Of a stretch of DNA of 64,000 nt, positions 20,574 through 32,147 are shown piece by piece; within the stretch, counting starts at the first letter, position 1, and each line of letters opens with the position of its first letter. The stretch lies in NCBI GenBank assembly GCA_025526935.1, contig JAHLKD010000039.1, positions 62,001-126,000 of the forward strand, in the 5' to 3' direction. This DNA comes from Cladochytrium replicatum (Eukaryota > Chytridiomycota > Chytridiomycetes > Cladochytriales > Cladochytriaceae). Both the position numbers and the translations under genes were made by a program. The notes beneath the pieces were generated by a model. That model searched no databases, was not told the origin of the DNA, and saw only the letters and a list, made by a program, of their open reading frames with translations.

Positions 20574-22861
20574 CATTCATGACAGTGCAATAATCACTGA
20601 TGGAAACAAAACTTATCTATGTCTGTTTTCCACCTTGTGAACATCTCAATTCGCACGGACAATTTTCGCGGGTTATTCGCTGTGCAGGAACGGCTCCTTT
20701 TGACGGAAGTTCAATGAACTCAAGTCGCTCAGCACCGAAACCCCTTCAGATTTTGTACGATTCGCGGCCTTCTTGAACACATTTGAGAAAGCGTTTGGGA
20801 AGAGTGATCCGCACGCAGTTCGTTTTTAGAGCAGTTTCCCGATTCTGGTGCCGGTTTCTTCAGCGTTGCGTCATTTCACCCCTTTTGTTAGTCTGGACCA
20901 AAAAAGCGCGAGGTCAATTTCCAGGTTTTGGTTGGTTGGGAAATTTCCAGTTTTTGGTTGGTTGGGATCTTCTCTTTCACTTGTCATATCAGGCGTGGCC
21001 TGTATCCATACCATTTCCCTTTCGTGTTTACTTTGTGCCGTGGTTTCATTCTACCTTTATTGTTGATCCCAGCCTTGTTTTCTAGCGTTTCTCTTTCCCC
21101 CGTTAAATATCTTCAATATTTCTTTATTACAAAGTATGTATTATACGGTCACCAATTCGATATCAAACCTAATGTGTCCCTGGTCATAAGGTCAAGCACA
21201 AAGAGCATACAATTTACATTGCATTGCGGTTATTCCATTGCAACATCGCCAAGATTTTGCGGGACATTGGCTGACTCACTCCTCTTGCATGGGTCAAACC
21301 GCAGATGCAATCAGTCATGCCTGAGATCCCCTACAAACGTGCGGAGGTGCTTCCTGCTTGCAGCAGGACTTTGTCCACAATTCTGGTCTGAGGTCTGAGG
21401 TTCAGTAAATGACTCCTGGAAGAGCGTTCGGTTTCGGTTTTAGTCCACTTCTGGTTGCAAGTTGCGCTAGGAATGCTTGGCGCGCGATTCCCGCGATGGT
21501 GGAAATGCTCTCTCTGGGCAATACCTGTCTCTTCTCCTTCGTCGACTTGGTACAGGTGCTATGATTTTGTTAAACACAGTCAAAGATCAAGCTCTTGAAG
21601 GAAAAAGTTTCCTGCAGACTTACCAGAACAATACCATAAGAACAGGAAAAAGAAAACCGAAAGAGTAATGCTGAATCATTTTGGAGAATATCGAAGCTTT
21701 TTGTTGGAAATGCAGAAGTTGAGTAGACGCCAAATCTACGCAGATAAACAAGTAAACAAACAATTCCTCCGGATTTAGAGTTCTCCGCATCCTCCTCGCT
21801 GGTGTCAATGATGTCGATGACGCTGCGAAAATGTGTCTGAAAACTTTTCATCAAACAACGATTCCTCAAAAACTCTCGCTCGCAAGATCAGATCGGACAA
21901 CAAGCAGTGGACTCTTCTCCTCCTCTCTTGTGTTGTTCGTTGTTGCAGCTAGCATGACATTCTCTAGCTGCGATCTTTTAAAAAAATGAGGGTTTCCTTG
22001 AAATGAGGAGGTGTGTGAGATTCTCGTACGAATGCACAGCCCGAGATGATTGTTTGTTTACCGCTCTTAACGATATAGTCAGCAGTCCTGAAACAGTTGG
22101 TAAACATGAAAAGGATTGGTTTCCATTTGTTTATGTATATACTTCACCTTCCAACTTTTGAAACCTAATGATTGGTAAATGAAGAATAAACAACGTTCCT
22201 TTTGAGCAAGTGGTTAATGGGGGCGATTGGCCAGGTTGTGATCTGGTCTTGTGTACTCTCATCTTAACACTCCCTGCAAACTTCCCAAACCGAGCTGCAA
22301 ACCACCGCGAGAGTGTTGAGTTACGCTTCAATATATAGAGACCTCGTTTACAATAGCTTCAGATTTCTTTACCCGTTTCTGCAGCGGTGGTAAAAGGATC
22401 GTGGGTTGATCTTGTTGTTCTTGAAGGGTGTGAGGCGTAGAGCGGGAAGCGAAATAGACTTCAAAGAAGTCAATCAGTCCCCAAACGTGCCCGGGGTGAT
22501 CTCAACATGTGGTCATCTATGAAGGAGTGGAGAGTCAGAACAACAATTATCAAAGCGGACAGGTTCAACCTTGTCTATTCGGAATCTCACAGAGTAAGAT
22601 GTGGTACTCTCATAGGTTCTCGCTGTCCCTAAAACTAACCCTTCTAGAAATGCCCATCAAACAAGATCCGATGCTCCCCGATCCATCACCCGATCCTCCA
22701 CAACGTCCGTCCAGTAACTTTCCTCCACGTCAAGTCAGGTTCGAGTCAACCCAAGCCAACGTCCCGCAAAATCTCCTCACATGCCGAAGAAGGAAAGTGC
22801 CAAGCTGAAAGGAATGAATCAAGGATCCCGAAGCAAACAAACAGAGAAGAACAACTAAGTC
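20574..22861. other. Gene-poor interval, nothing assigned
   Basis: About 2.3 kb without a supportable gene. Longer plus-strand frames between 20783 and 21398 are Phe/Trp/Leu-rich from T-rich DNA and overlap each other. A minus-strand frame near 21570-21869 (DIIDTSEEDAENS) looks slightly more protein-like but has no partner exons. A 26-bp imperfect duplication lies at 20916-20967. Confidence 0.45.
20916..20967. repeat. 26-bp tandem duplication (one mismatch)
   Basis: AATTTCCAG followed by TTTTGGTTGGTTGGGA occurs twice, at 20916-20941 and 20942-20967, differing by G versus T after the CCAG. It lies in non-coding sequence. Confidence 0.9.
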
Positions 22862-24625
22862 CTAAATTCCCACGCAGAACTTTAGAAGGAAAACATGCAA
22901 CAAACAACAACGGACAAACCTGGGCCTGGCCAGACGCTTACCCACACGATCAATCTTCAATCGGCAGATTCCATGTACATCAACGAGACGACGGAACACC
23001 CCACCCCAGCGATCCGCCGCCCTGACGACGTTGAACTCAGCTCCACCAAATCCTTGGTTGAGCGCAAGCCGCTTGCTTACGTGGGCAATCTTAGGTCGGT
23101 CCATGTACCTGCGCAAGAGCCAAGACGGCGCCGGGCGATACACAGATTCAAGCAAAATCTGCGCAAAGTCCGCGACAACTCTCCCCCTGTGGTCGCACAG
23201 CTGCTTATCGCACCACACCATCTTGACTGCTTCCTGCACTTCCCCGACGAGCCCTTCCATCGACCCTCTCTCTGACTGCTTCGGCTTCAGGAACAGGAGT
23301 CGTAAGTCTCCCTTCGCCGTCTAACTGGAAACTCATCGACATTATGAACGAGTGGTTGGGGTTGTGTACCCATGTTGTCTCACCGCGCGCTGGTGTCTTC
23401 CGCTTAGCTGGTTGACGCTCGTGGGCGAGATCAACAGGTACATTGCGCAAGTTGGGCTGCTAAGATCCAGTTAACGATAAAGTTTGAAAGATGGCAAGAT
23501 CCAGATAAACGGTAAGGTTGCGGAAGATGGCGGTGGTTGTCAAGAGGAGGGTGACGATTACCGACGGGAAGAATGGCCAAGGAGGACCAAAAGGCCAACC
23601 AGATCGACCAAGGCCAAGGGAGTACCAACTCGCTCGTGGGTTACCAATCAAAACAAATACAAGCAACAGGCTAACGAAAAGCCCAAACGTTTCAACCACA
23701 CTCTGGAGTGGTCGACAGACGTATCCAAATTTAAGTGCAATCCCGATAGCACTGTTCGATTTCCCGACGAAATGTTGGCGCAGAGAATACCTGAATGACT
23801 GTGGGCAGTAGAATTGCATAGGTCTTTGGGATCGCGCATGATTGCAGATTAAGGATCACGACAACCATAAAGTTGGGGATGAGATATGTCGGCAGTACGA
23901 GCAAATTAATCAGGATCTCGTCGATTAAATCAACCGCTTCCAGCACTTTTCTGTCGATTGCCTGATCGGTTCGCTGAAATGCAAAGAGCTTCTCCAACGC
24001 GTCTCGCACTTCCTCTCCATCATTACCGAAACGGCAATTGCGTCTGTCTGGACTGTTTGCAAGATGTTTGTGATGGCCAGCATGTACCGTCCACTAGTGT
24101 TTCCTCGCTCCTTTATTCCTGTCCGTGTTCGTCCTCGTGATCCGCCTCTTCGCACCTATTATTCATTTTCAGTCATTTCATGCAAGCACCACAAGATTTC
24201 ATGTTTACCGAGGAGTCCCCCCGATTGCCGCCAGTCTCAACCCAGCTGGGCCAACTCCGACTCCGCAGTCAGAGCAAATAGTTTCTGCCTGTATCCCAGC
24301 CGGAGTTCTTTGAATTCTTGTGCCCTCTCCCGCTGGGCACGTTGCGCTCCCAGTCTCTGCGGCCTGAAGCACCCAAGCCGGAGCTCCTTCAGTCCACGTG
24401 CACTCTCCCTTAACGCACGCCAGACTCGTTCCAGTCGCTCCGCTTCCTCGACCTCACCGACGAGTATCAGGATCACCATCCAAATTGCCGCCTTTCTTGA
24501 AAGAACAACGACCTCCACTACTCGATGATAAGCAAATATGTTGGCAGATTTTCAATGATATTACCGTCGATGGTGAGCTTTGAAACGGTCCCATCGATAA
24601 AGCAAGGAGTGCTCGGGTCCGACAT
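22862..24625 (-). CDS. Candidate multi-exon integral membrane protein; exon structure unresolved
   Basis: On the minus strand a series of protein-like segments runs from an ATG at 24625 (MSDPSTPCFIDGTVSKLTID) through an Arg/Glu/Leu-rich coiled-coil-like segment near 24240-24470 with an internally repeated KELRLG. A strongly coding-like exon follows near 24060-23780, with KLFAFQRTDQAIDRKVLEAV, then a hydrophobic helix (LPTYLIPNFMVVVIL). Two more hydrophobic segments lie near 23751-23500 (TFGLFVSLLLVFVLI and FFPSVIVTLLLTTTAIF). A basic cytosolic-type segment lies at about 23270-22900 (WCDKQLCDHRGRVVADF). At least three membrane helices are likely. I could not find one splice model that keeps all pieces in phase, so it may be a decayed gene. 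The family is not recognised. Confidence 0.4.
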
Positions 24626-25690
24626 TCACTAAGGAGAGGCTGTCCTCAGAATGCGCATTGCCTTATCTGTGTCGGGATTGACGGAGACGCAGTATTCGAG
24701 TCCCCGAAAAGGCGTCCATTATATCCACGTTGGCACTCGCTATTTGTCACCCACATGTAGACCACTTCGAGTTCGAAATTGAGCCGTTTATATTCGAAAA
24801 CACCCCAGAGGATATGCCGCTCTCGTGGTGGAAAATCGTCTTCCAAAGACTGCAGAAGCAGCTTAGACGGCTGCAGTGCACAGGGCAAAATCACACAGCA
24901 AAGCTTATTGAAATTCAGCCAAAGAGAAGCTTTTGTGCTTATGACTGCTTAGGTTACTCACTGAGGAATGGATGTGTAAAAACTAACCAGTGAGCCAAAA
25001 TACTAAGGTGCTCTAGCCAAAGTGTTAGATGCCAATGCCCTTATCGCTCGCTGTGCTCTTTTCCATGATGCTTGAGGGTTAGTTACGCGAACATACACAT
25101 AACAGGGAAAATCAGTCCAGTTCAACACTTCCCTTCTCTAATCCAAGCAGAACCACTGTATCCAACGTAAAAATGCGACGTGAACTCAACTACGACAGCG
25201 GCAACGCCAAGAACTCCTGCTCCGATCTTCAATCCAGTGTGGTTCTGCTTTTCCTCGGCCTCTACGGCGGCGAAAGTGGTTGAGACCTTGCGGCGAGGTC
25301 GGAGAAGAGTTGTTTGTGTTGTTTGGATCAGAGTATTTTCGATTGGGATCACAAAGGGGATGCTTTGTGCGGTTTAAATACAAGAATTATAAGATTGGCG
25401 GGGTGCATTAATTAATGTTTATTAATGGTACTTTTAGGTTGTTTTTTTTGAATGTGAGACTGAATGAAGCGCAACCACAGTCCAAAAGCAAGATGAAGCA
25501 CTCAAAGTGAGCGCAAAAAGTAATTAAGGAGCAATAAACAAGCAGAAGCCGTTTATAACACCAGCACAAAGTTAGAGAGAGAATCAAGTTACACATTAAC
25601 TATGTAAAGTAGGGAAAGAAAATCCCCAAGAAATAATTGAAAAAAAGCTGAGTTATTAGTCCAGTTCTCTAAAAAGCAACAAACGATTCT
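24626..25690. other. Intergenic; one short membrane-protein-like frame
   Basis: A minus-strand frame at about 25352-25122 reads KIGAGVLGVAAVVVEF near its centre and could be a final exon of a small membrane protein, but it has no ATG and no recognised upstream exon. The rest, including the region just downstream of the RhoGEF gene, is AT-rich without features. Confidence 0.3.
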
Positions 25691-28600
25691 TCATCTTCCG
25701 CTGCCGCTGCTTTCCGAATCGCTACTCGCGGTACCGCACTCGTCTAGTTCTCCGACAAAGCTCCATCCGTCACAGGCGGGCACGACTCGGGAAGGCTCCA
25801 CGCCGTGTCGACATGCATCACATATCCCGCGATGTTTGGAGCAGCCATCACAAACTGAAAAATGATCATGTCAGTAGGCAGCAACGTATCACTCCGAAAT
25901 TCAACTTCTACTCACCAGCACGACCGCATCGCTTACACTCGCACTACAGATATATGAATAAGAATATTAAGCACTTTGACACTTTAGACCTTTCTGCACT
26001 CATGCTTACCCTATTCACAAGCAGTCCAAAGTTCTCCGAACAAAGCCCGCACTTCTCCTGCGTCGATCCAGGCGCCGTGTTCGTCTCGCCCCACACCCAC
26101 CTCAACATCCTCTCAAACCACCCTTCCCCAGGCCTCAGCCTCAGCACGTCCTCAAGGTCCGCGGGCGCACTCACACGATGTGACGCTTTGTTCGGCACAG
26201 ATAATAGTCTCTGTGTTCCCGTAGCCACCGCGCTCCGCGTCGACTCGGACGAGTGCGAGAGGACAGAGCCGCTCACACTGTAGCGACGAGGGTTGTTCAC
26301 GACGACACCGACTTGCTCGCGCTCGATACGGTCGCAGCAGGTGTCGCACGCTCGAAGCGCAATGTCACGCTCCGAAGTGGATTTCATAAAGGTCTAACGA
26401 AAACAGTAGAGCGTCAACTCGAATTCCTTTGACTGTTCCGTAAAATTTTGTTTACCCCAGTTGAACAGTCATGACACACTACTCGACCGCAGTGCCTGCA
26501 ATGATGCTAAAGTAATTTGGTCAGCACTTGAAATCAGTTTGAAGGCAGGGGTTCTGCTTACCCTGCGTCGGAGGAATGTGAATTCTCGCCGGCACGACAT
26601 GCAATGTGGTGCAGCTGCATCAGGAATCCAGATCGGAGCAAGCTGGGTGGACGTCGTTCGACTCGGCCGTCCTTATAAAACAGTCAGGAACACATATCAA
26701 ATTTCAAAGTGTGACATACCAAGCGAAAGTGTCTTCCGGTTCTGGATGAGAGTTTCCTTTGCCTTCATGATCGCTTCGATCCACGCCTCCTTCTCTTCCT
26801 TTGTGTCTACAATGACGCAATTAGTATAAGCAAAGTTTTCAGATTTCGAATTATTTTACACACCTGTGTATGCTTGGAAGCTCCGCGTGGGCGTTTCGAT
26901 CGAGAAGACCGTAGGCATGCTTTCGATGTACGACACGTCGCTGACGTAAATGTCCTCGAGGTCGTACTTTCCGTGATTGATGAGCTGCGGGAAAGGCGTC
27001 GGGCTTACTTGTTGGTCAGACGTAGCAGAGATGAATACAAGCAGCTGGTAAATTACCTGGTGAGAACGAGGATGTCGTTGAATAGGTACATCCACCTAAT
27101 TTGGATATTCTTCCTGCAAATCTGTGCAACGAAATAGAAAATGAATCAGTAAACGACAATATTCTGAACTTGAATATTCCATACCTTGTTGATTTTTCCT
27201 ACACGCAACAATCGCCGCCCGGCCTCTAGCAAGTTCTGTTTTGAGAATGAATTTCCAGGAATTTAGTAAAATGAATTGGAAGCAAGAGAAATAGGTTGTG
27301 TCACCTCGGAAGGATAGAGCGCAGATTGAACATGCAATGTTTGCATGAATAGCTCTTGCTCGCGAATGCTCTCGTTCATCCATCTTGCGACTACGATAAA
27401 GCATAGTTTCAGTTTATGTGATGAAAGACTGTATATCGTCAATTTTTACCAGTCTCGACGAGTCGAAGCGACACAGACAAGTCCTGGTAGTCCGGGTGAG
27501 TCGGGCTGGTGTACCGGTAAATATTCTACGATACAGCAATAAGCAACTCTTCAATTCACCCTCACTTTTATGACACGTACCTCGAGCAAAAGCCTGTACC
27601 GAGGGATCCGCTGCACAGGCATGATCAGGAACGACTCAAACGACAACCCTTTCGTGATCCCCGCGTTGCTTTGCTCGCGCAGGAACGCCGCAAAGAACGG
27701 GTTTCTTTCTTTCTGGTCACGCACGACCGCTATTGCGTTGTCATAGTTTTTGATGTAGGAGCGGTACATCTTCAAAAAATGGCCCTGCAAATACCAAACA
27801 AATGTCGTCAGAATTATCAACGAATGCAATCCTCATTTCGAGCTCACAAGTCGTGAAAACACATCGCCGAGCCTGCCGTTCTCGGGTGTCCACCTCAAGG
27901 CACTCGAATCGGACATCACGGGCTCATCGAATGCGCCTTGGAGACGGTCCTCGAGTCTAGCGAGGAGGACGTCGTTGACGCGGATAATATCCTCGACGTT
28001 GCTGAAGATGGCGTTGAACTGCTCGGTCGTCAGGATCATGGAGGAAACTGAGCTTGCAGGGCGGTGTGACGCAGTGCTGGAAGACCGGCCGGTAGACGAC
28101 GACGAGACCGAGTTGGAGCGAGTGAGTGTTGGGATTGGGGCTACGAAGAGGTTCGGCTCGGGGGTGATGCGGCCGTTGCTTCTAGAGGGTGGTTTAAGCC
28201 GGTCGATGAAGACCTGCAAGAAACAAATCATAAGCATTTCTTCAAGCAAATTCAGTTGGGTTACTTACTCGCTTCATCAACGCGAGGTCATCGCAATAAC
28301 GCCTCTCGCTCTCAAGGATCTCCCTCGCAATCCGCTTCCGCATTGAAAGCATCTCCTCTTCCGCCTTCGACGCCGGTCCTTTCTGTGCTAACTGCTGTGC
28401 GGCTTTCATAGCCACAACCGCAGCTTTCACAGCCTGAACCGGAGTCCTCGAAACCCTGATCATAGGGACGGAGTCCTCAGATCCGGTTGTCGCAGTTGTA
28501 ACGATCGAAACTGTGGAAGGGGACCTCGGGATAATCTCATGAACGTCTTTGAACGTCACACTGACCCGTTTCCGTCGCAGTGCCTCCTTCGCGTCCTCGT

Positions 28601-29981
28601 CACTGTCGTCCTCTGCCGCACGCTTCGTGCCGACGAGAACTGCATCGTCAGCGTCGGTGGCGTCATTGTAGCGTCGCATCACGGGCCAAGAGAGTCTGTC
28701 ATCGGCGTGGGCAGGGCTGGTGTTCCCAAGATCACCTTTCTCGCGGCGGACTTCCTCGCGTGCGGTGTGGGTGGTCGGACGAGAAAGGACTTCGTGGGAG
28801 GTGTCGATCGGGGGAGGGACAGGTTTGTCTTTGGTGAAGCTACGCTGTGTGGGATGGCTGCTGGTTGTGGAGGATGTGCTCATGGTGTCACTGTCGCGTT
28901 TTATTGTGGATTTTTGGAGAATGGAGATTGGTGTAACTGTCGGCCGACTTTCTGGGACCGTGGTGGGAAGAACCTGTCCTCCGAAGAGGATGCTCTTGCT
29001 TTTTGTGCGCGTGCTATGCCGGTCTTCTTCCTCCGCGTCCGTTGAGCCGATTGTCGCAACAGTGGAGTCGCAATCATCGTCCTCGTCCGGAACTATTCTC
29101 TCAAGATCCTTCTTTGGCTTTAATGACATCGATGTGTCCTCTATCTCTATTTCGGGAAGTGGAGATGATGCAGTCGCGATAAACGGGTCTTCCGGACGAA
29201 GTGCTATTGGCAGAATCGAGGATGAAGTTGCAAATGTTTTGTGAATGTGATGAGTTGGACGTTGTACACTGGATGCGGAGTGATAGCGCGATCGTGTTGA
29301 GTAATCAATGCTGCCGGTGCTCGAGACATTGGACGAGGTGTCTGATCCAGCATTCGAGGACGTCTCGAAGCGGTCACGAAGGTGTCGACCCCAGGTGCCT
29401 TCACTCGAGGTGTCCGACGACGAAGGTGTTTCAGAGCGTAGTGGTCGTCGCTGTGGAGAGTAGAAGTGTGCTGCTTGTTCGATAAACACGAGAGAATTTG
29501 GAGGAGCGGACATTCGTTTCTGAGCTGCCGATATTTCCTCCGATTTATTAGTGATATTAGTATTCGTACGGTTTCGGCTGCTGTTGGTAGAGCCAGAAGA
29601 GTGTGAGTTGTCGGTCTTCAAAGACGATTTCGATCCGCGCCGTAATTGTGCTCGTCTATCATCCGCTGCTGGCGAGAGCGTCAACAGGGCAGTGAGCTCT
29701 TGGGCGTATCGTGCAAGATGTGGGTCTGAAATTCGCCGCGAATCATCTACGGGAGTGTTGAGATGCTGAGGCTCGGGAGTCGGGGTTTCCGGTCTATGAT
29801 TCGGATGGTACCGCGATGCGGATAGCATTCTGTGTGGTCGAGATATGACGACTGCATCAGCCCTTGTTACAGTTGGAGCAGAAGGTACGGAGAGGATGCG
29901 TGGAGAGAGCGGAGTGGTCATGAAAGATACAACCGAGGCATCGGACGAATCAACGGAGGTGTCCGTGAAGGTAGGAAGCAT
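25691..29981 (-). CDS. FGD-like Rho guanine-nucleotide exchange factor: DH-PH-FYVE plus a second atypical FYVE-like finger (14 exons)
   Basis: Exons: 29981..28269, 28213..27848, 27784..27581, 27525..27450, 27390..27305, 27235..27185, 27121..~27057, ~26984..26864, 26806..26720, 26671..26562, 26506..26456, 26393..26010, 25943..25916, 25854..25691; roughly 1165 residues. The first ~550 residues are Ser/Thr/Arg-rich and disordered. The DH domain starts at REILESERRYCDDLALMKR and includes LSFESFLIMPVQRIPRYRLLL, the conserved helix. The PH domain includes WMYLFNDILVLT and EEKEAWIEAI. A canonical FYVE finger follows (WIPD, CMSCRREF, RRRHHCRHCGRVVC, ACDTCC), which binds PtdIns3P. After about 100 residues comes a second Cys cluster (KCGLCSENFGLL, RCECKRCGRAVCDGCS, ICDACR). 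It activates Cdc42/Rac-type GTPases at endosomal membranes by family analogy. The exon 7/8 junction is one base out of phase with GT-AG rules. Confidence 0.88.
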
Positions 29982-31588
29982 ATGGTCAAGGATGGAGAGT
30001 TCGGTGTGATTGATGTTGATGTTAGCGAAGTAGAGAAAGGGAAAGACAATGGTTTCAGCGTCAGAGTCCGGAGCTAATTCAGAATCACAGTCTGTCAACC
30101 TGTCTATCAGTGTGTGTCAAGCAAGTCAAGGTCCGTCGAAAATTTTGCAACTTTGAAACCTGTCAGAAACACTCTGCTGTAATGTTGCCTTTCTGGGTAG
30201 CAATCAGAACGACTGCTTAAAAGTCGCCTCGATTTTGCTCTTCCTTCACAAGGGAAGAGCCGTACATGTCCGTGGGGATCTTGGAGAAAGCACAGTCGGC
30301 GATCAAAGTTACAAACATGAGCATATTCCGACAGCTGTCACAGGTGAGACTCTGTGCATGACCTTTCCGGTGTCACCTATGGTGACTTCCTCCAACAAAT
30401 CGCAACCCCTATCATCATATGCGAAAAGGAGTCCTTACATGACGGGAATCTGCGACAAAGCTGATATTGACCACAGCAATCAAACCGTTTCTGCGTACAC
30501 CAGGTCCTCGCTTTTTGGAAAAAACGCAGTCACCACAAACAAACCAAAAATTAAGCGAGGCGAGGGGGGAGACTCGAATATCAAATCCAAGTCACAACTT
30601 CGTTGAAGGCTGAAGGAAAATTTTGGGAATTCGGTCCCGAATCCCATCCAAAGGCTTAACGGAAGGTGGCCAGGTTTTAGATATCTGTATAGCACTGTAT
30701 TTAAACAGATAGTTTCTTACGTATTGGAACTCGGCCAGCTCTTTACAAGCTACGCGCACATGATTGTCCGAGATACCCTTTGACCAAGTTCCCGAAGCTC
30801 AGCAAGATGCTCCTGGAGCTGCACCAGCCAGAAACTGTCTGTATTGCTCCCGAGAAAGTACAACATATGATCTATTTCCACATTCATCGGCAATCTGAAA
30901 ATGAAATGGCATGGCAACTTCCTTCACCTAGAAGTTGATCTGATATTTTTTCTGTAAACACTTTTTAGATTTTACGTCCCTTCTGGGACGGGCGAACTTA
31001 TTGAAGGCCGCCAAGCATCAAGAGATTGCAGCGAGGCAGACATCCGCGGACATGCTTCAAGATAGGATAGCTGCACTTGCTCTGAGGAGAAGATCCGTAC
31101 GTCTCTGACAAATCCGTCAACTGTCGAATTTCAGAAGATCGTCGTTCCAGTTGCCAATGCGATCACCCTGATAATCTGCGAATGTCTTAATTCGCCGTTC
31201 TTGCTGCAAAATTAGAGGACTATTGTCATGCAACAATCGATAGTTACGGGAACGACACTGAGTACACAAAATCAAACTGGCACAAGATTTCACGGGCCTA
31301 ATCTTAATGAAAATTCGGCTCGCTCAGATTCACAATGAGCAGTTTGGCTGCAAAGATCTTCGAGAAGCTGAAGTCGCGAAGGTGCTCATTAGACCGTGAA
31401 ACTTTGAGGATTTCATTTTGACTTTGTCTTAAGCATCTGATCAAATCAAGCGATTCGTCGAATGCTCCAGAGTTCACATTCATCCCATCATCCACCAAGT
31501 TACAAGCAGCACTGTCACTTCAATCTGGATAGCAGGCTCTGGTCTGAGTATCGACAAGATGTGAAGTCTACTCTGGAACGGACGGACG

Positions 31589-31638
31589 AGCAACTGTGTG
31601 AAACTTTGGCACGAGCAACTGTGTGAAACTTTGGCACA
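31589..31638. repeat. 25-bp perfect tandem duplication
   Basis: The unit GAGCAACTGTGTGAAACTTT plus GGCAC occurs at 31589-31613 and again at 31614-31638 without change. Confidence 0.95.
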
Positions 31639-32061
31639 TCGTGCGGATGGTCGACACAATGGACCCATTGACCCTTATTTTTTCCGCAGATAAAGATGTG
31701 GAGAGAACCTGTTCTCGCCTAATCTACTCAGTAACTGGCAAAACATCTAAAAACATCACACGACTAAAGGAACTGGCATTCCAACGACCGTAGTTCGCTC
31801 GCATATGCCCCATCATAAAAGAGAGAAAGAATGGGGAGAAACATTGAGCTCACTTTTCTTCCATCTTGGTGCATCTCCCTCCAAGTCTTTGTGAAATTGA
31901 CTGATTCGGTGAGTTTGCTCCAGCATTCAATACATTTGCAAATTTGAAAGTTGATCCCATCCAGTGTTTATGTCGAAAAGTGGACATGATTGGGGATCAA
32001 AGAAATGCCAACAAACAAACATCACCCTTTTAAATAGCAGGCGAAATTCGACCATACTAAA

Positions 32062-32107
32062 AAACATCCTCATCACTCCTTCATAAACATCCTCATCACT
32101 CCTTCAT
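32062..32107. repeat. 23-bp perfect tandem duplication
   Basis: A 23-bp unit starting AAACATCCTCATCACTCC occurs at 32062-32084 and 32085-32107. It lies just upstream of the candidate plus-strand coding region that begins near 32148. Confidence 0.95.
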
Positions 32108-32147
32108 AAATTGCCCACCTGAACTGCAAACCAACCCTTCATCCAGT

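Larger units (their letters stand above)
29982..32147. other. Gene-poor interval with short tandem duplications
   Basis: Isolated coding-like fragments occur on the plus strand (for example GRANLLKAAKHQEIAARQTS near 30985-31045) but cannot be assembled or identified. Two exact short tandem duplications lie at 31589-31638 and 32062-32107. Confidence 0.45.

Noticed and set aside
20783-21398. Overlapping Phe/Trp-rich plus-strand frames suggesting a membrane protein
   Set aside because: The hydrophobicity comes from T-rich DNA and a tandem duplication; three frames are open at once, which argues against coding.
25122-25352. Small membrane protein frame
   Set aside because: It has no ATG start and no recognised upstream exon, so it is mentioned only in the intergenic note.
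30235-30606. A 123-codon plus-strand frame upstream of the RhoGEF gene
   Set aside because: No domain, no splice partner and biased composition; not better than chance.
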